Positions 22,966 through 35,656 of a DNA stretch of 64,000 nucleotides are shown here, in pieces. A program made the position numbers and the translations under genes. The notes below the pieces were generated by a model, which was not told where the DNA came from, ran no database searches, and saw only the letters and a program-made list of their open reading frames with translations. The stretch lies in the NCBI GenBank assembly GCA_022829145.1, contig CM040748.1, forward strand, positions 4,978,501 to 5,042,500, in the 5' to 3' direction. The DNA comes from Albula goreensis (lineage: Eukaryota > Chordata > Actinopteri > Albuliformes > Albulidae). Each line of letters begins with the position of its first letter. Position 1 is the first letter of the stretch.

Positions 22966-24589
22966 TCACTGCATTTTGTGGTTTGGAGAACAGTTGATCT
23001 GCACTAGCTCGTGTCCGCTCATTCTCCTCCTGCTGTTGGAGCTCAGGGGTTTGCACTGAGGTCAGAGAAATGCACCCGCTCCCTACCCCAGAGCTCCACA
23101 AATCCAACTCCACTGAATTCTGGGTCTGCAATGCCCCCCCTTCTGCCCCCCAAACCCCCACCTCTGATAACCACCTCCACAAAGCGTTTTGACGTCGCGT
23201 AGGTGTGACCCACCCACGGTCAACCGTGGAAGCATCTTAAAATGAGGAAAAAAAACGATGGGAATTCCGCAGCCAGGACCCTATCTGCAGTGTCGATACG
23301 ACCGTCGTTTAAACAGCATGTCTGCGCTAATACGCTGTGCGACGGCTGGTGGTTCTCAAGGACCCTAGTCAGACACGCTCTCCACTCTCCACCTCTCCAG
23401 ACTGCTGATGACGGTGAGTCACTCTACTACCCCTGGCCTGGCCCACCGTTCACCGCGGCACGGTTGGCAAACAAGGCGTCGCTGAGGAATATATAGGTTG
23501 CACAGGCGTCACAGGTGCACATCCCTGCACGGCATTCTGGGTGGCCACACGCATCATAAGCGTGCACCAGCACACAATGGATTTTTAGGCCAGAACATGC
23601 GCATCGGCGTGGGGGAGGGGGGCACCATGGATGGAGGGGTAGACTTAGGATGCCCCCAGGCCGCGCACACCCAGCACATCTGGACCACGTCCCCTAATTA
23701 CCTGACGTTCCCATCCCATCCCGTGCACTCAGCCAGCACACATTCAGTGATGCATAGCAGATACAGGAACACAAAATCACCCAAACACGCACGCACATCA
23801 AACACTCAAACACAAACAGTCACATGCACAAACCCATGCATAGATGCATGGCAGTGAACTCACTCGACCCATACACAGCACACCGCCTTTATAATCCTAC
23901 TTTTTCAAAATAAAGGAGAATGTACAGTTTCAAATTGCACAGTGAAATATAACTGTTTTGCCGTCAATGCATTAGAAAGATGAGTACGCTCTGCACAGAT
24001 GGCTGGCTGGAATAAGTGTAGAGACCTTGGAAGCACTACTCCATTCATACACCAGTGCTGGGCTTTGCAGAAGGCGTCTGCTTTTTCAACACAGAGGTGG
24101 GTTACCGGGATGCTCAGTCCTTTCAATGCACAGCGCACATTAGAGAAGTCATTAAAGAGAAAACAGCGGAGCTGACAAACACACAAAAAGACTTTAATTG
24201 CACTTAAAGAAGTTTGCAAAAAAAAATAAAAAACAACCCAAATCAGTTCTGGGACAAACGCTGCTTTGAGTCGTGTAATTTCTACATTACATACAGAGAT
24301 GCCATTGTGCAAAAACGTTATCTCTATGACATCACATGGCTGACCTCTCCCTACTTTTAGCTCTGTTTTATGAATGAGCTGACTTATGTTTAAAATCACT
24401 TCAAAAAGCATGAATACAGACCTTTCTAATTGTCCGCTACGCTATTACAACTCACAGTCATACAGCAATTAGCATGATGCTACATGGGTGGAGCTATGTA
24501 ACCCACAGTTCCTACGAGTGCATGAAGTACTGAGGAGTAAGACATGCTACGTGAGGCATGCTTCTCCGCTCCTAGCATCTGTCATGTTT

Positions 24590-24660
24590 CATTACATTGC
24601 ATTACATTACAGGCATTTAGCAGATGCTCTTATCTGGGGCGAGTTGCATGAAAAGTGCAT
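24590..24660 (-). mobile_element. SINE/LINE 3'-tail fragment (minus strand)
   Basis: The plus strand reads cattacattacaggcattt, then agcagatgctcttatctgg, the reverse complement of the shared tail motif. The following sequence to about 24730 may belong to the same old repeat but is too degraded to define. It lies about 150 bp from the SINE at 24814-25022. Confidence 0.7.
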
Positions 24661-24813
24661 GTTATAGGGACAAAAGTGCCTAAAGTCCTAGAGGGGAGTA
24701 AAGTCAGAAGTACAAGAAGTGACAACATAAGATAGGAGGAGGACCCTGTAAAGAACCTGTTCATGGAATAAATAACAACAACAACAGCAACAACAACCAT
24801 AGCACAAAAACGT

Positions 24814-25022
24814 GGGGCAGCCTATGGTTTAGTGGCTAAGGTACAAGACTGGGACCCCTGAGGTGGGTGGTTCCAGCTACAAGAAGGACACCATTGCTGT
24901 TGGGCCCCTGAGCAAGGCCCTTAACCCTAAAATTGCCCCAAGGGGGGACTGGCCTCTGGTTAGCCCAATCAACTGTAAGTCGCCTTGGGTAAAAGCATCA
25001 GCTATATGATTGTAATGTAATG
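24814..25022 (+). mobile_element. tRNA-derived SINE, plus strand
   Basis: It starts ggggcagcctatggtttag, followed by tggctaaggtacaagactgg. It has the ccattgctgttgggcccctg body and ends with tgtaagtcgccttgggtaaa and a tgtaatgtaatg tail. It is the copy of this family with the clearest 5' end. Confidence 0.9.
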
Positions 25023-28000
25023 AGATAAACATATTTGCAGTCATAGAGCAAGTATGGCTATGGTAGAAGACTCAGGGAGGAATGGTGAGATGGGTGCTGG
25101 TATTGCAAAAAAAGGCCCTTTCTTCCCTCTCGCACAGAAACCCATATCTTCCAGGGACGACAGCAGTGAGTACACTTCCACCCTGCACCGTACGCTGCTC
25201 CTCACATCCTTTCCTCAACCATGAGCTTGACATGAAACCCCACCCCTTTTTCTGGTCTCATCGTTTCCGGGGAAATGCCGGTGTGCTAGTACAGGTTAAG
25301 GTTGTGCTTCCCAGACAGCGTGGCAGGACCCTGGGATGGGGGGGCGGGGGACACAGCAGAGCCTGCAGGCTCAGCGGGACTCAGAGTCGGCCTTTGCTTG
25401 CCAGCCTCAGTCCTGTGTACTAGCAAGCCCCAGTAGCTGCATAAGATTTCTCTTCTGCATCTGACCAGTGCATCATGGGTATCCCAGAGGCACCCTCTAT
25501 TCAAGCCTCATGAGCAGAGTGAATAAGGAATCCAGGTAGCTGATTGGGTATCCACGCAGACATGGCACCCCTATATATACATGAGGCTGAAGTTTTCCCT
25601 GGAGGGAAATAGCACTCTCTCCTAAGCTCTGTCCCCGAGCTGTGACAGCTTGGCACTTCATAGATTTTGGGGGGTTGTCCTGTCAGTTCCCTCCCTCCTC
25701 TTACCCTCCCATCTCCCCTGTCATCTGTGAAGTAGAAAACCACCAAATGTCTCTATGGCACTAGACACACACTCAAAGGACCTCGAGCAGCTGGTCCACA
25801 GAAATCAATGGCTGCCTCCACTGTCTCTTCATTCACACTGTAGTCCACCTCTGAGCGAGCAGTCGCAACGCAGATAAGAGAGAGAGAGAGAGAGAGAGAG
25901 AAGTGGAGTGGATGCGAAAGGCGTTCATATGGAGAGTTTGCAGGCTAGTATTGAGCCTGCTGTCTGCGTCTGCCCAGGAATTCTTCACAATAATTACTCT
26001 CAGACTTCTCCCAGTGAAGCTGCAGTTTCCCTCGGTTGACTGCAGACACCTCATACAGAGAGAACATTTGTTTGTCTCTCTCTCTCCTCACCACTGCCCT
26101 CACTCAGTACATGTCCCTGTAGGCTAGACTTTGTGGAAAGTCCGCAAAGCTGGAGCTCCACTGGATAACTATAACAAAAACAGAATGATTGCTTCACAAA
26201 AAATGAAACCATCGCTGAAACACAGGCACTGGTGATCTGGGCTGCACAGAAGCTGAACGATAAAACTGCGGCGCTGGCAGCTCGATCCCTCCCTCCCCAA
26301 ACTCCCGTGGCCTTGCTCCAAAAAACACCCCCCCGCCCCCTCCTCCTCCTCCTCCTCCGCACCATGTCCCAGCCACACGTGTGCCAGACCTCTTTTTTTT
26401 TTCAAAACAACCCCTCCTGCTCCATCGCATTTTCAAAACTGTTTCCAAACCACCTCACTTGATTACTCCCCACAGGCTATCAGTATAAACCCCCCTCTTT
26501 TCTGCACGCCTCACGGGCATTCGCTCTTATCTCTCTGAGGTGGGGGGAAAAAAAAAAGCAATAAAGCCCACGCAAAATAACAAGGATGAAATCCAGGTAA
26601 CAACCCATGAGGGTTTATCTAATATAATAATGGCCCCACTTCAATGAAAAGAGCAGAGCGTGAGCTGTCATGCCCCTGTACATCGCTACACTGCAATAAA
26701 AAAAAAAATCAGCATAAATGTCTGTTCATTTGTTTCAGTTGTGTGATAAGGAAATGTGTACAGAACTGTCATTGTGATACAGTATGTCAACAGCCTGGAG
26801 ATTACAAACAATAATACAGACTGCAGATTACAGACTGCGGAGGAGCCGGCTGCCAAACATGCAACAGGCGGGAGGGACTGGACGCTGCGGTCCTCTGTTA
26901 TTGGTCATTTATTTTCCCTCGCACAGAAGTTAAATGTGTATAATCTAAAGTCATTGCCGGACAGAAAAGGAGATAGTGTTTATCTTGAGCGGTGGACTGG
27001 ATATACAGCCCAAAAATCGCTTCGTTCTGTTGATTGCGAACAAAAGGCTTGCAGCATCACAAACTGCAAACAAACCGTTGGATGATAGTTTTTGATGATG
27101 GCTTTCTTCCCCCTCGGTTTTGTAATTATCCTGAGACATGTATATTAAACTGTATGGAAAAACACAGCCAGCAGTTTAGCCAGAACGTAAGTAGTGTGTA
27201 GTGCTTATTTCTTATTTCAGGGCTGTACTTTGAGCAGTTAATTAGAACTAAACGTAATAAAGTCCTTGACCCTGAATATACCCTTGATTGTGAATTCAGT
27301 TCCACTCACACCTTTGCTCAGCTGAAATGAGTATCCTATTTCTTTAACAGAATAAAAAAACTGCTCACTAAAATGACATTAGAATAGCCTTACACGGCCT
27401 GAGGCGATTTATCTCCCTAACTGACAGGGGGAAGTGCTTCATATTCAAACCAAAGTTTTAGACTACTGTCTACGTGCAGAGCATTTAATCTCCCCCTCTA
27501 CCCCTGTCTCCCTCTGTTTTGTCATTTTGTGCCCCTTCAGAAGACAACGGTCATCCACGTTACACTTTTGCCACAGTGCATGTCTTTACAGGAGGCATTA
27601 ACCTTCTGGTAACCCCACAAGTGCTTTACAGAGAAACACTTTTCTCTCTAGTATCCTTCAGGTAACCCAAGTGCACGGTATAGACGTACTGTGGATGCAC
27701 AGTAGATGCGCGCGCACACGTGTGTGTGTGTTCATTCTTTATAGCATCCTTAATTTGAGCTGTGTTCATACATGTCACAGGAGGTATTTGTGGGAAATAG
27801 AGGATAATGGTGTCTGCAGGTTTGCACACAGCAGTTCATGAATATTTCAGTGGCGGCCCAGCCTGCACTGCTTGTAATCTGTCACTCCATGAGCGTATCT
27901 CCAGATTCTGGAAAAACGAGGGCTGGAGGTGGAAGTAGGGGATGGTTGCTAGGCAACAGGCATTGTCCCGTTCTTCCTACACACACACATACACACACAC

Positions 28001-28127
28001 ACTTCCCAATTAGTGCTGTGTGCTTCCTTTTGGGAGACAAATATGCTATTTGGAAATTCAAACTCCGCCGCCCTTCTGCCATTTACCCTACTGCCTTATT
28101 CAGATTCATATTGTCTCTGCTCTTGTG
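25023..28127. other. Noncoding stretch, little recognised
   Basis: It contains the GA run at 25878 (listed), a CTC run near 26338-26358 and several A-runs. No gene is supported. Confidence 0.6.
25878..25902. repeat. (GA)n microsatellite
   Basis: About twelve perfect GA units. Confidence 0.95.
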
Positions 28128-28843
28128 AACGCACACACATACATACACACACACACACACACAGACACACACCAACACAAACATACACATACATACACAA
28201 ACATACACACACAGACACACACCAACACAAACATACACATACATACACAAACATACACACACAGACACGCACCAACACAAACATACACATACATACACAC
28301 ACACCAACACACACAGACACACACCAACACAAACATACACATACATACACAAACATACACACACAGACACACACCAACACAAACATACACATACATACAA
28401 ACATACACACACACACACGACACACACAACACAAACATACACACACACAGACACACACCAACACAAACATACACATACATACACAAACATACACACACAG
28501 ACACACACCAACACAAACATACATACATACACAGACACACACACAACACAAACATACACACACATACATACAACACATACACACACATACACACACAGAC
28601 ACACACCAACACAAACATACACATACATACACAAACATACACACACAGACACACACCAAACACAAACATACATACATACACAAACATACACACACAGACA
28701 CACACCAACACATATACACACACAGACATACGCACACACACACACACAGATATACACGCACAAACACAGCCATACACACAAGCATACACACATACACACA
28801 CAGCCATACACACACACACATACAGACACACACAGCCACACAC

Positions 28844-28884
<41 letters not shown>

Positions 28885-28920
28885 ACACAAACACACGCAC
28901 ACACACATACACAACCACAT
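28128..28920. repeat. CA-based minisatellite, about 50-bp higher-order unit
   Basis: An array of about 800 bp built from CA repeat. It has an ordered unit of about 50 bp containing agacacacaccaacacaaac followed by atacacatacatacacaaac. Unit starts at 28163, 28213 and 28263 are exactly 50 bp apart; the next, at 28315, is 52 bp on, and later units vary more. The far end decays into plain CA repeat. It keeps all frames open on both strands, giving spurious proteins of 270-350 residues that are not genes. Confidence 0.93.
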
Positions 28921-29336
28921 TCAGATGTGCATACAAATGCACATGCACACTCATGCACTCACACACCTGCAATCATATAAATAAGAAACATGCTCAGAAA
29001 GCAGTCACACATACTGATGCTCAAAGACATGCCCATCCAGAATGTGAACCAGGACACAAGACCACAGAGCCGTGATGCTCTACAGCTCAGTGAAAGAAAA
29101 ACACCAGCAAATAGCCACAGATGCCCCACAGCCAGCACGCTTGGTTCTGGCACAGGAAACCCAACCTCAGACTGAAGGCTCAGCCCTGCCATTATCAATC
29201 AGACTGTGGGAAGTCACAAATTTCATATGACTATACACTACACAACTCAGCTACTGAAGGATATATCCACTTCCCTTCCTGCTGCCTAATGTACTGAATA
29301 TCATATCCGCTGCTTTTATAATATTCTGTGTCCCCA

Positions 29337-29369
29337 TACAAACCACACACAAACACACACACACACAGA

Positions 29370-29430
<61 letters not shown>

Positions 29431-29530
29431 TCACACGCGCACACAAACACGCACACAGACACACACGCGCACACACACGCACGCACACACACAGTCATAC
29501 ACACACACACACACACACAAACACACACTG
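29337..29530. repeat. (CA)n microsatellite, about 190 bp
   Basis: Long CA run with agactc, cgcgca and agtcat interruptions. It is about 400 bp from the minisatellite, so 28.1-29.5 kb is a CA-dominated domain. Confidence 0.95.
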
Positions 29531-30049
29531 TCTCTCTCTCTGGCATCAATGAGAAGTTAAAAGCAGTAGCTCTACAACTTTTTTAGAGCTCTAGGTACCC
29601 CTACATTTCTGAATGCCCCAGTGTTTGTCTTCCTCTGTTCATGCTACTTTTTCCCATGTAAAAGGGTGGCATAATGGCGCATAATGCAAACAGCATGAAA
29701 ACCTGTACCACTTCCTGTACCACATGACATATTCATCTGCAGTCACAGCTCCTTCTTTAACACTTGTATGTCCAGCCTAAGTGAATAGCCTCTCTACCAT
29801 CTGTGGCTGTTACCCCTCTGCCCTCTAGACTGTGTTCACAGTGTGACCACCCAGTAATGGAAGACCTCATTTTTCACACTCCATTATCTATCTGTTTGGA
29901 ATCCGTCTCTTGTACCAGCCTGTTTATAGCACAGTGTGTGTCTCGGTGTCTTATATGTCGGCCTGTTCTGACAAACGAGTCTGCCTCAGCGTTTTATGTG
30001 TATAACGGGTTTGTTTGTTCGCCTGTTGCGGTGGAATTAGCACTCTACC

Positions 30050-30276
30050 GCCGGGACCCAATCAAACGAAAGTACATATGCGATTCAATTCAATCAAAAC
30101 TTCGATGTGCTTTTTAAAGGGCGTACGCTATTCTATTTTTGAATGGAAACAACACATTCCAAGGGACTTGTTTGCACGTCTCCAATCAAGTAGAAAATCT
30201 GTTGTGATGTCAAGTCTGTTTTGACTGAATTGCATACGCCGTTAAATAGACTAAGCTCATTTGATCGAGACCCAGC
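30050..30276 (+). mobile_element. Inverted-end nonautonomous DNA element, copy C (227 bp)
   Basis: The left end is gccgggacccaatcaaac. The right end is catttgatcgagacccagc, whose complement begins gctgggtctcgatcaaatg. Internal blocks are 'tttttaaagggcgtacgct' and 'gtcaagtctgttttgactg'. With copy D it is the most complete copy. Flanks show no convincing target-site duplication. Confidence 0.8.
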
Positions 30277-32639
30277 CTATAGTCTCATGTCGGCCGGTTA
30301 TAACCCAGTGAGTCTCGGTGTGTCACGTGTTGGTCCTGTTATGATGGAGCTGGTCTGTCTGTCTCATACGTTGGCCGGATATAAGAGACATTTCCAAGTA
30401 CTGAATCACTGTGCTCTGGATGAAGCTGGAGTGTGACCCAGTGTGTAGAACATCTGGGCCGATCCGGGGGCTTTGGTTTCCCAGATGCTCATCCCTTTGC
30501 GGGGAAGACTCCCTCCCTACCACTACTCCCCCCTTCCCCACTATTCTCTGAGGGACCCCTCAAATGTGAAAAGAAGGAAGATTTGTGGAAGTGTGTCTGG
30601 ATTAGGAGGACAGTGGTGCCTGTGTCGCTGACAGTGTGACGTGTTTGTATGGGCGCTCCAGCTCCCGCTCGCTCCGAGGAAGCGTCGGTCTGTTTGGCCA
30701 CGGATGGCCGACTCTTTACAGCCCCTGGCTACGTGACTGATGATCGGACAGAGACCGCATTGTTCTCCCCATCCGAGAGAGAGAGTCGGAGCCGGCTAAA
30801 AAATACGCCCCCCCAAAAAAAAGTGACACAAAAATTCTGCCAATTTGGATGAATTAATTTGCTAAAAATACGCTCTGTGCAATTTTCATAATGGACACAT
30901 TACTACGGCTTCTTCTGCCCATTCTTAAATGTGCTGAATTGTCAGCAGGAATGCCAGCTCGAGAAATTGTATAGTTGTTGTGACTCAGTCCCAGAGCTGT
31001 TATATGGAAAATATTCAATTTAGCACCATTAAGGCTGCAGCAGCTTTGGAGTTTACACACGCTATCGTATGAAATCTGATAACCCCCTAGAGCTTCCTGA
31101 AGGCGCGTAACATAAGTATGAGAGCACAGTTATTTACTCTTAAGTAAATACAAAAAAAAAAAAACCTTGAGCACTATATAGATTAAAGGGTCGTTTGAAA
31201 AAATAAAAAAAATAAAATATTCAGAAGTCTCATCATCGTCTGATCGAAATGCAACAACATTGCAGCGGAAAAGAGAAGAATCTCCCTGGCCCAGATTTTG
31301 ATCTTCAGCGTAAGTCTCTAGGGAGCACTCCCACTTTACCGCCCTGATGTCAAAAACACGTTAGGGTGCGCTGGATGGGACGGGGAGTTGATTGAGAGGG
31401 ACGATTTCAAGGTGGGAGGGGGGGACAGAGGGGAGGAAATGGTGCCTCATCTCCGTTTTGGCGCAGGATCTGTCTCCCTCCCAACCCCCGGTTATCCTCA
31501 CCTCCCACTCTGCTCTCCCACAGTAAATATGCCAGAAAGCGAGCTCAACCCCGTGCCCCAAGGGCTATTGAGCGGCCGCCGCTACTCTGCAGGGCCCCGG
31601 GGAGGTCAGAGGTTGCCGTCTTTGTCAGTGACACGTCGTCAACACCGGGAACAGTAGGTGGAGGTGCAAGAATCCTGCCCCAAGTGTTGCACTTGCTCGC
31701 TGACTGCTAATGCTCACCGCAAACAACACACAGAGGTGTGTGACTGACAGCTTATACCAACTTACACCTCACCCCAACCCCCCACCCCCACCACGCACCC
31801 CCCACCCTCCCCCCACGCTAGTGGAGAGAGTTTTGTGTCCGCTCCTGAGTCCGTTCCTCCCCCGCACAGCTCCGGAGACACGGGGAAGATAAAAGCGGCT
31901 CCAAGGGTTTGCTGGGAGTTCCAGAGGTGGCATGAATCCACAACTCTGAGGCAGCTTAACAGAGTGAAATACTGGCAAGATTTACACCCCCCCTTCAAAG
32001 GGAAGAGAAACATAAATACTCCTGTGTGAGCAGGGCTCAATTTTAATGGAGCAGAGATCAACCGAATTCCTCCATGAAGAGAGTGAGAGAAATAGCGCCC
32101 CCCCCCACCCCCACCCCCTTCGCCAGCCCTATTAATCATTAGGCCTGGAACTAATGCACATTATGTATACATTAGGTCTTCCCTTCACATTTCAAGTGCA
32201 CTACGGATGGACATTCACGACACCGTAAAGCGATACGGAGTCCGCACAAAGGTCAACGACGCATTAGCGGAGAGCTTATATCCCTTGCTTGCTGGGTGCA
32301 AATGCAGCGACCCTGTGAATTAAACAGGGATAAACACAGTGGGGGTGGTCCTTTCCAAGCAACTATGGAATACTGGCATTTGAAGGAGAACTAGCAATGT
32401 CTCCCAGCCTCCAGCCTGTGTGAAGTTCCCTGCCTAATCAAATGAGCAACACTCCCAGCCTGGTGCCATTTCCTTAGCCAATAGAGCACTGCTCTTCTGG
32501 GTACTGTGCATCATTTAGATTTGATTCAGGGGGGGTAGTCTCTCTACCAGCCCCCCCTTCTGCAAATGAGCTTTAAAAGGTCTTTAGTTTAGTTCTGCTC
32601 TGTGTCCTAATTATGAATGTCCTGAAATGAGCATCATTA

Positions 32640-32675
32640 TTATTATCATTATTTATTTATTTATTTATTTTTTTA
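32640..32675. repeat. (ATTT)n-type repeat
   Basis: Tattattatcattatttattt followed by further attt units and a T-run. Confidence 0.9.
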
Positions 32676-34889
32676 CAAAAAAGAGAGCAGGCAGTGCACA
32701 CTCCTTAAGTATTATTATTTTCTTTATTTTAGAAAGTGAGGGGGAGTGAAGAAAAATGGGGTAATAGAGACAGGAGGAGCCCCAGTGCAGAGAGGTGCCT
32801 GACTGGGGAATTAACCCCTGGCACTTAAGGGATACTGCAGGTAGGAGCTGATAAGTGACTGCTCTGTTATTGCAGATTGCACATTTTCACAGCACATTTT
32901 CTAAGATGTCTGTATAGCAGTGGTGGCAGAGAGGTGAGCCCTTTGTGGTTTTAAGGGCCCCCCCGCCCCGAGGGAAGTGGCTCTGCAGTTAATACCGTGC
33001 GCAGAGTTTGGACAGAGCACTCAGCGTGGTGACAGGAGAAGCAGGCGAGCCTTATTAATACTGAACCAGCGATCGATACTCCCTCATCCGCGCGGCGGAA
33101 AACATCCCAAAGCCCGCAGGTGGGGGGTCTCCATGGTCTCGCCGGCACTCTAACGGTGGTCTCCCGTTGCTGGCCACCCTCCAGGGCAGAGGCAGAGGTC
33201 GTGGGATTTGAACGGTAATGAACCAGCCCGAATAACAATGACATTGTCATTACCTCAGTGATGATCAACCCAGGCAGGGCAGGGTAGAACCATGACACGG
33301 AGAGGCCCTCCGGTTAAAGGCCCTTTCATTCGCCGGTGAGGGTCCAATCATGATGAGGCATCTCGGGTTCCCTCCTCCTTCAAAAAGGGGTGGGCTTCGG
33401 CCCCCTGTGCCACCACACTACTGCAGTGAAACCACCTACACCAGTGTCACTGCTTTGCCTGCTCCATGCTAATCTGTTCCACGCTGCCTGACAACAGGAA
33501 AAGAGGAGCAGAGACAAAAAAACGCAGGTTTGGTTTCTCTGCAGAGTCTCCACAGGTGGTCTCGAGAGAGGTGTGTGCTGCTAGCATGACCCCCTTACCC
33601 TCCTAAGAGTTACTCCTACGCCGCACTCATTCCACTCACCCCCTCCCACCCCCACTTCATCTGGGCCCCACCCAATCAAATTTACTGCAATGCAAACAGG
33701 GCTCTCAATCGGGCGTGCGATTGGTCGGTCTCGTAAATAAGCGCCGTAATTCTTCTGCCCTGTCTGAGTGGCTCAGGAGTTAAATCCAGGGAAGTGGCCT
33801 CCAGTGAATGCACACGCATGCAAGTATCTGCCGCTGAATGTGGAACCTGCCGTACCTCTCGGTATGAATGTCAGTGCCATGTACAAATGACCCTATCACA
33901 TTACAAAGCTGTACCTTAATGGTTCATATCTCACTGTATGTATCAGAAGCTTGTCTGCGCAGAGGTTAAACCTGCTCACTTAATTGCTGTTAATTTAATG
34001 CATATAAAATATGGCCTACCTTTATCTAAACATGCATAACAAAACGAAATGCAGCAGACTATTATTTGCATAACCCTCAATGCATAATTATATAGACTTG
34101 ATTATTAAAGCTGTGAAAGAATGCACCATTAATTATTTCAGCCTCATTATACATTTCAGTATTTGCCAATAGATAACTTGTTGATGAGCAGAACAGTATC
34201 TCTCCTATTGTCTGCAGATGATGCATGTTCAGTGTGTTTAAACGGAAGCAATGCCATGAAAGCTTGGTGGTAGCTGGAGTGTTATTCTCTGTACAAACTC
34301 CTTTTAAACAACTGTTTAGAACAACAAGGTTTTCGAAGTGCAGACACGTGGGGATTTACCCGCAGATAAATGCTTTTGAAGGGCACCTTGAAACAAAAAG
34401 TAATTCCGATTCAATTGTTTATCATGAACAAACACTCAACAGCGACACTGAGCAATAGCTTGGAGAAACCAAGAAGGCTTTCGCAAACCTCCTCGGAGGA
34501 AGTCAATCTCTGACAAATGTTTTTAATGAATGTTTTAATGAGCGGACGCTGTAATGAGAGTCTGAATGAAATGTATTCAACGTGCAAAATAACACGAGTG
34601 CTCAGTTGCCGGGAAGGTAAACAGAGATCTTGGGAGCTCCCATTGTAAAGATCCTCAGTGTTTCTAAATGGCGTGTTGTTGAAGCTAATTAGCGGTATGG
34701 TTCTCAATGTGCAGGGCAGGTGAATGATGTCACGGGGGGCCGTCCTCTGAAACAAAGCGCAGGCCGGTCCCTCAGGAGCCCGGAGCATGGCTGGTTGGGG
34801 CTTCATTAACATCTCAATAGGAGTTTGGGCAAGCTGCCTCCCATGGCAGCAGCAGAGGGGCTGCAAGTGTTGACTGGGTTGTGCTATCA

Positions 34890-34945
34890 TTGTGTGTGTG
34901 TGTGTGTTTGTGTGTGTGTGTGAGTGTGTATGTGTGTTTGCATAT
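34890..34945. repeat. (TG)n microsatellite
   Basis: Interrupted TG run ending in tgtatgtg-type units. Confidence 0.93.
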
Positions 34946-35610
34946 GTATATGTATGTGAGTCTGCATGCAGCTCTGTATACACCATGCCCTGCCTTACTG
35001 GTGTAATTCATATGCCCTTCTCTCTCTCTCTCTCTATGTGATGCGGTATTTATGTAGTGACTGGTCCCTCCATACAACACAGCCCTACAGCAGCTGCTGG
35101 CCTTCATGCCCTTTATGTAGAGAGAGGGTCTCCCTGGGTCAGCAGCCCCACTATGTGTGATAAAACATGCCCCCACCACGCCCCACTACCCCCTTCCCCC
35201 CAGCCCCCAACAGTCCCAAAGGCCCGAACAGCCTTTGTGTGACAACACACTCTCCCACTTGCCGCGGCAGAGCGCTGTTTATTGTTTACTAAGCGGCGCT
35301 ATCACGGGTTTCTATTTATAAGCACTGAAATCTGACTCCGCGTTAGCCAGGAAGTAATTCTGGGGCTGGCTGGGGGCCCAGGTCCAGCCCAGCTCTGGGC
35401 TCTGTAAATGTGTACCCTGGGGTAACTGCAGTGCTGGAGTGTGCCTCCTGCACAAACCCCCGCCCGCCCGCCCGCCTTCCCCCAGACTCCATAAGTAAAC
35501 ACATCTGCTACAGATCAGGGCCAAATACAGATGCACCCCACGTGTCCCTGTCTGCACCCCCCTCCCACTCCCTCCCTCTCTCTGACCCTGACACGTCCAC
35601 TGAAATGGAA

Positions 35611-35614
35611 GGAT

Positions 35615-35653
<39 letters not shown>

Positions 35654-35656
35654 TTA
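35611..35656. repeat. (ATTT)n microsatellite
   Basis: About eleven perfect tetranucleotide units (tttatttatttattta-type). Confidence 0.95.

Noticed and set aside
28013-29075. Long open frames of 270-350 residues on both strands
   Set aside because: They are His/Thr-rich or Cys/Val-rich readings of CA/TG repeat, open in many frames at once, with no domain. They are composition artefacts.
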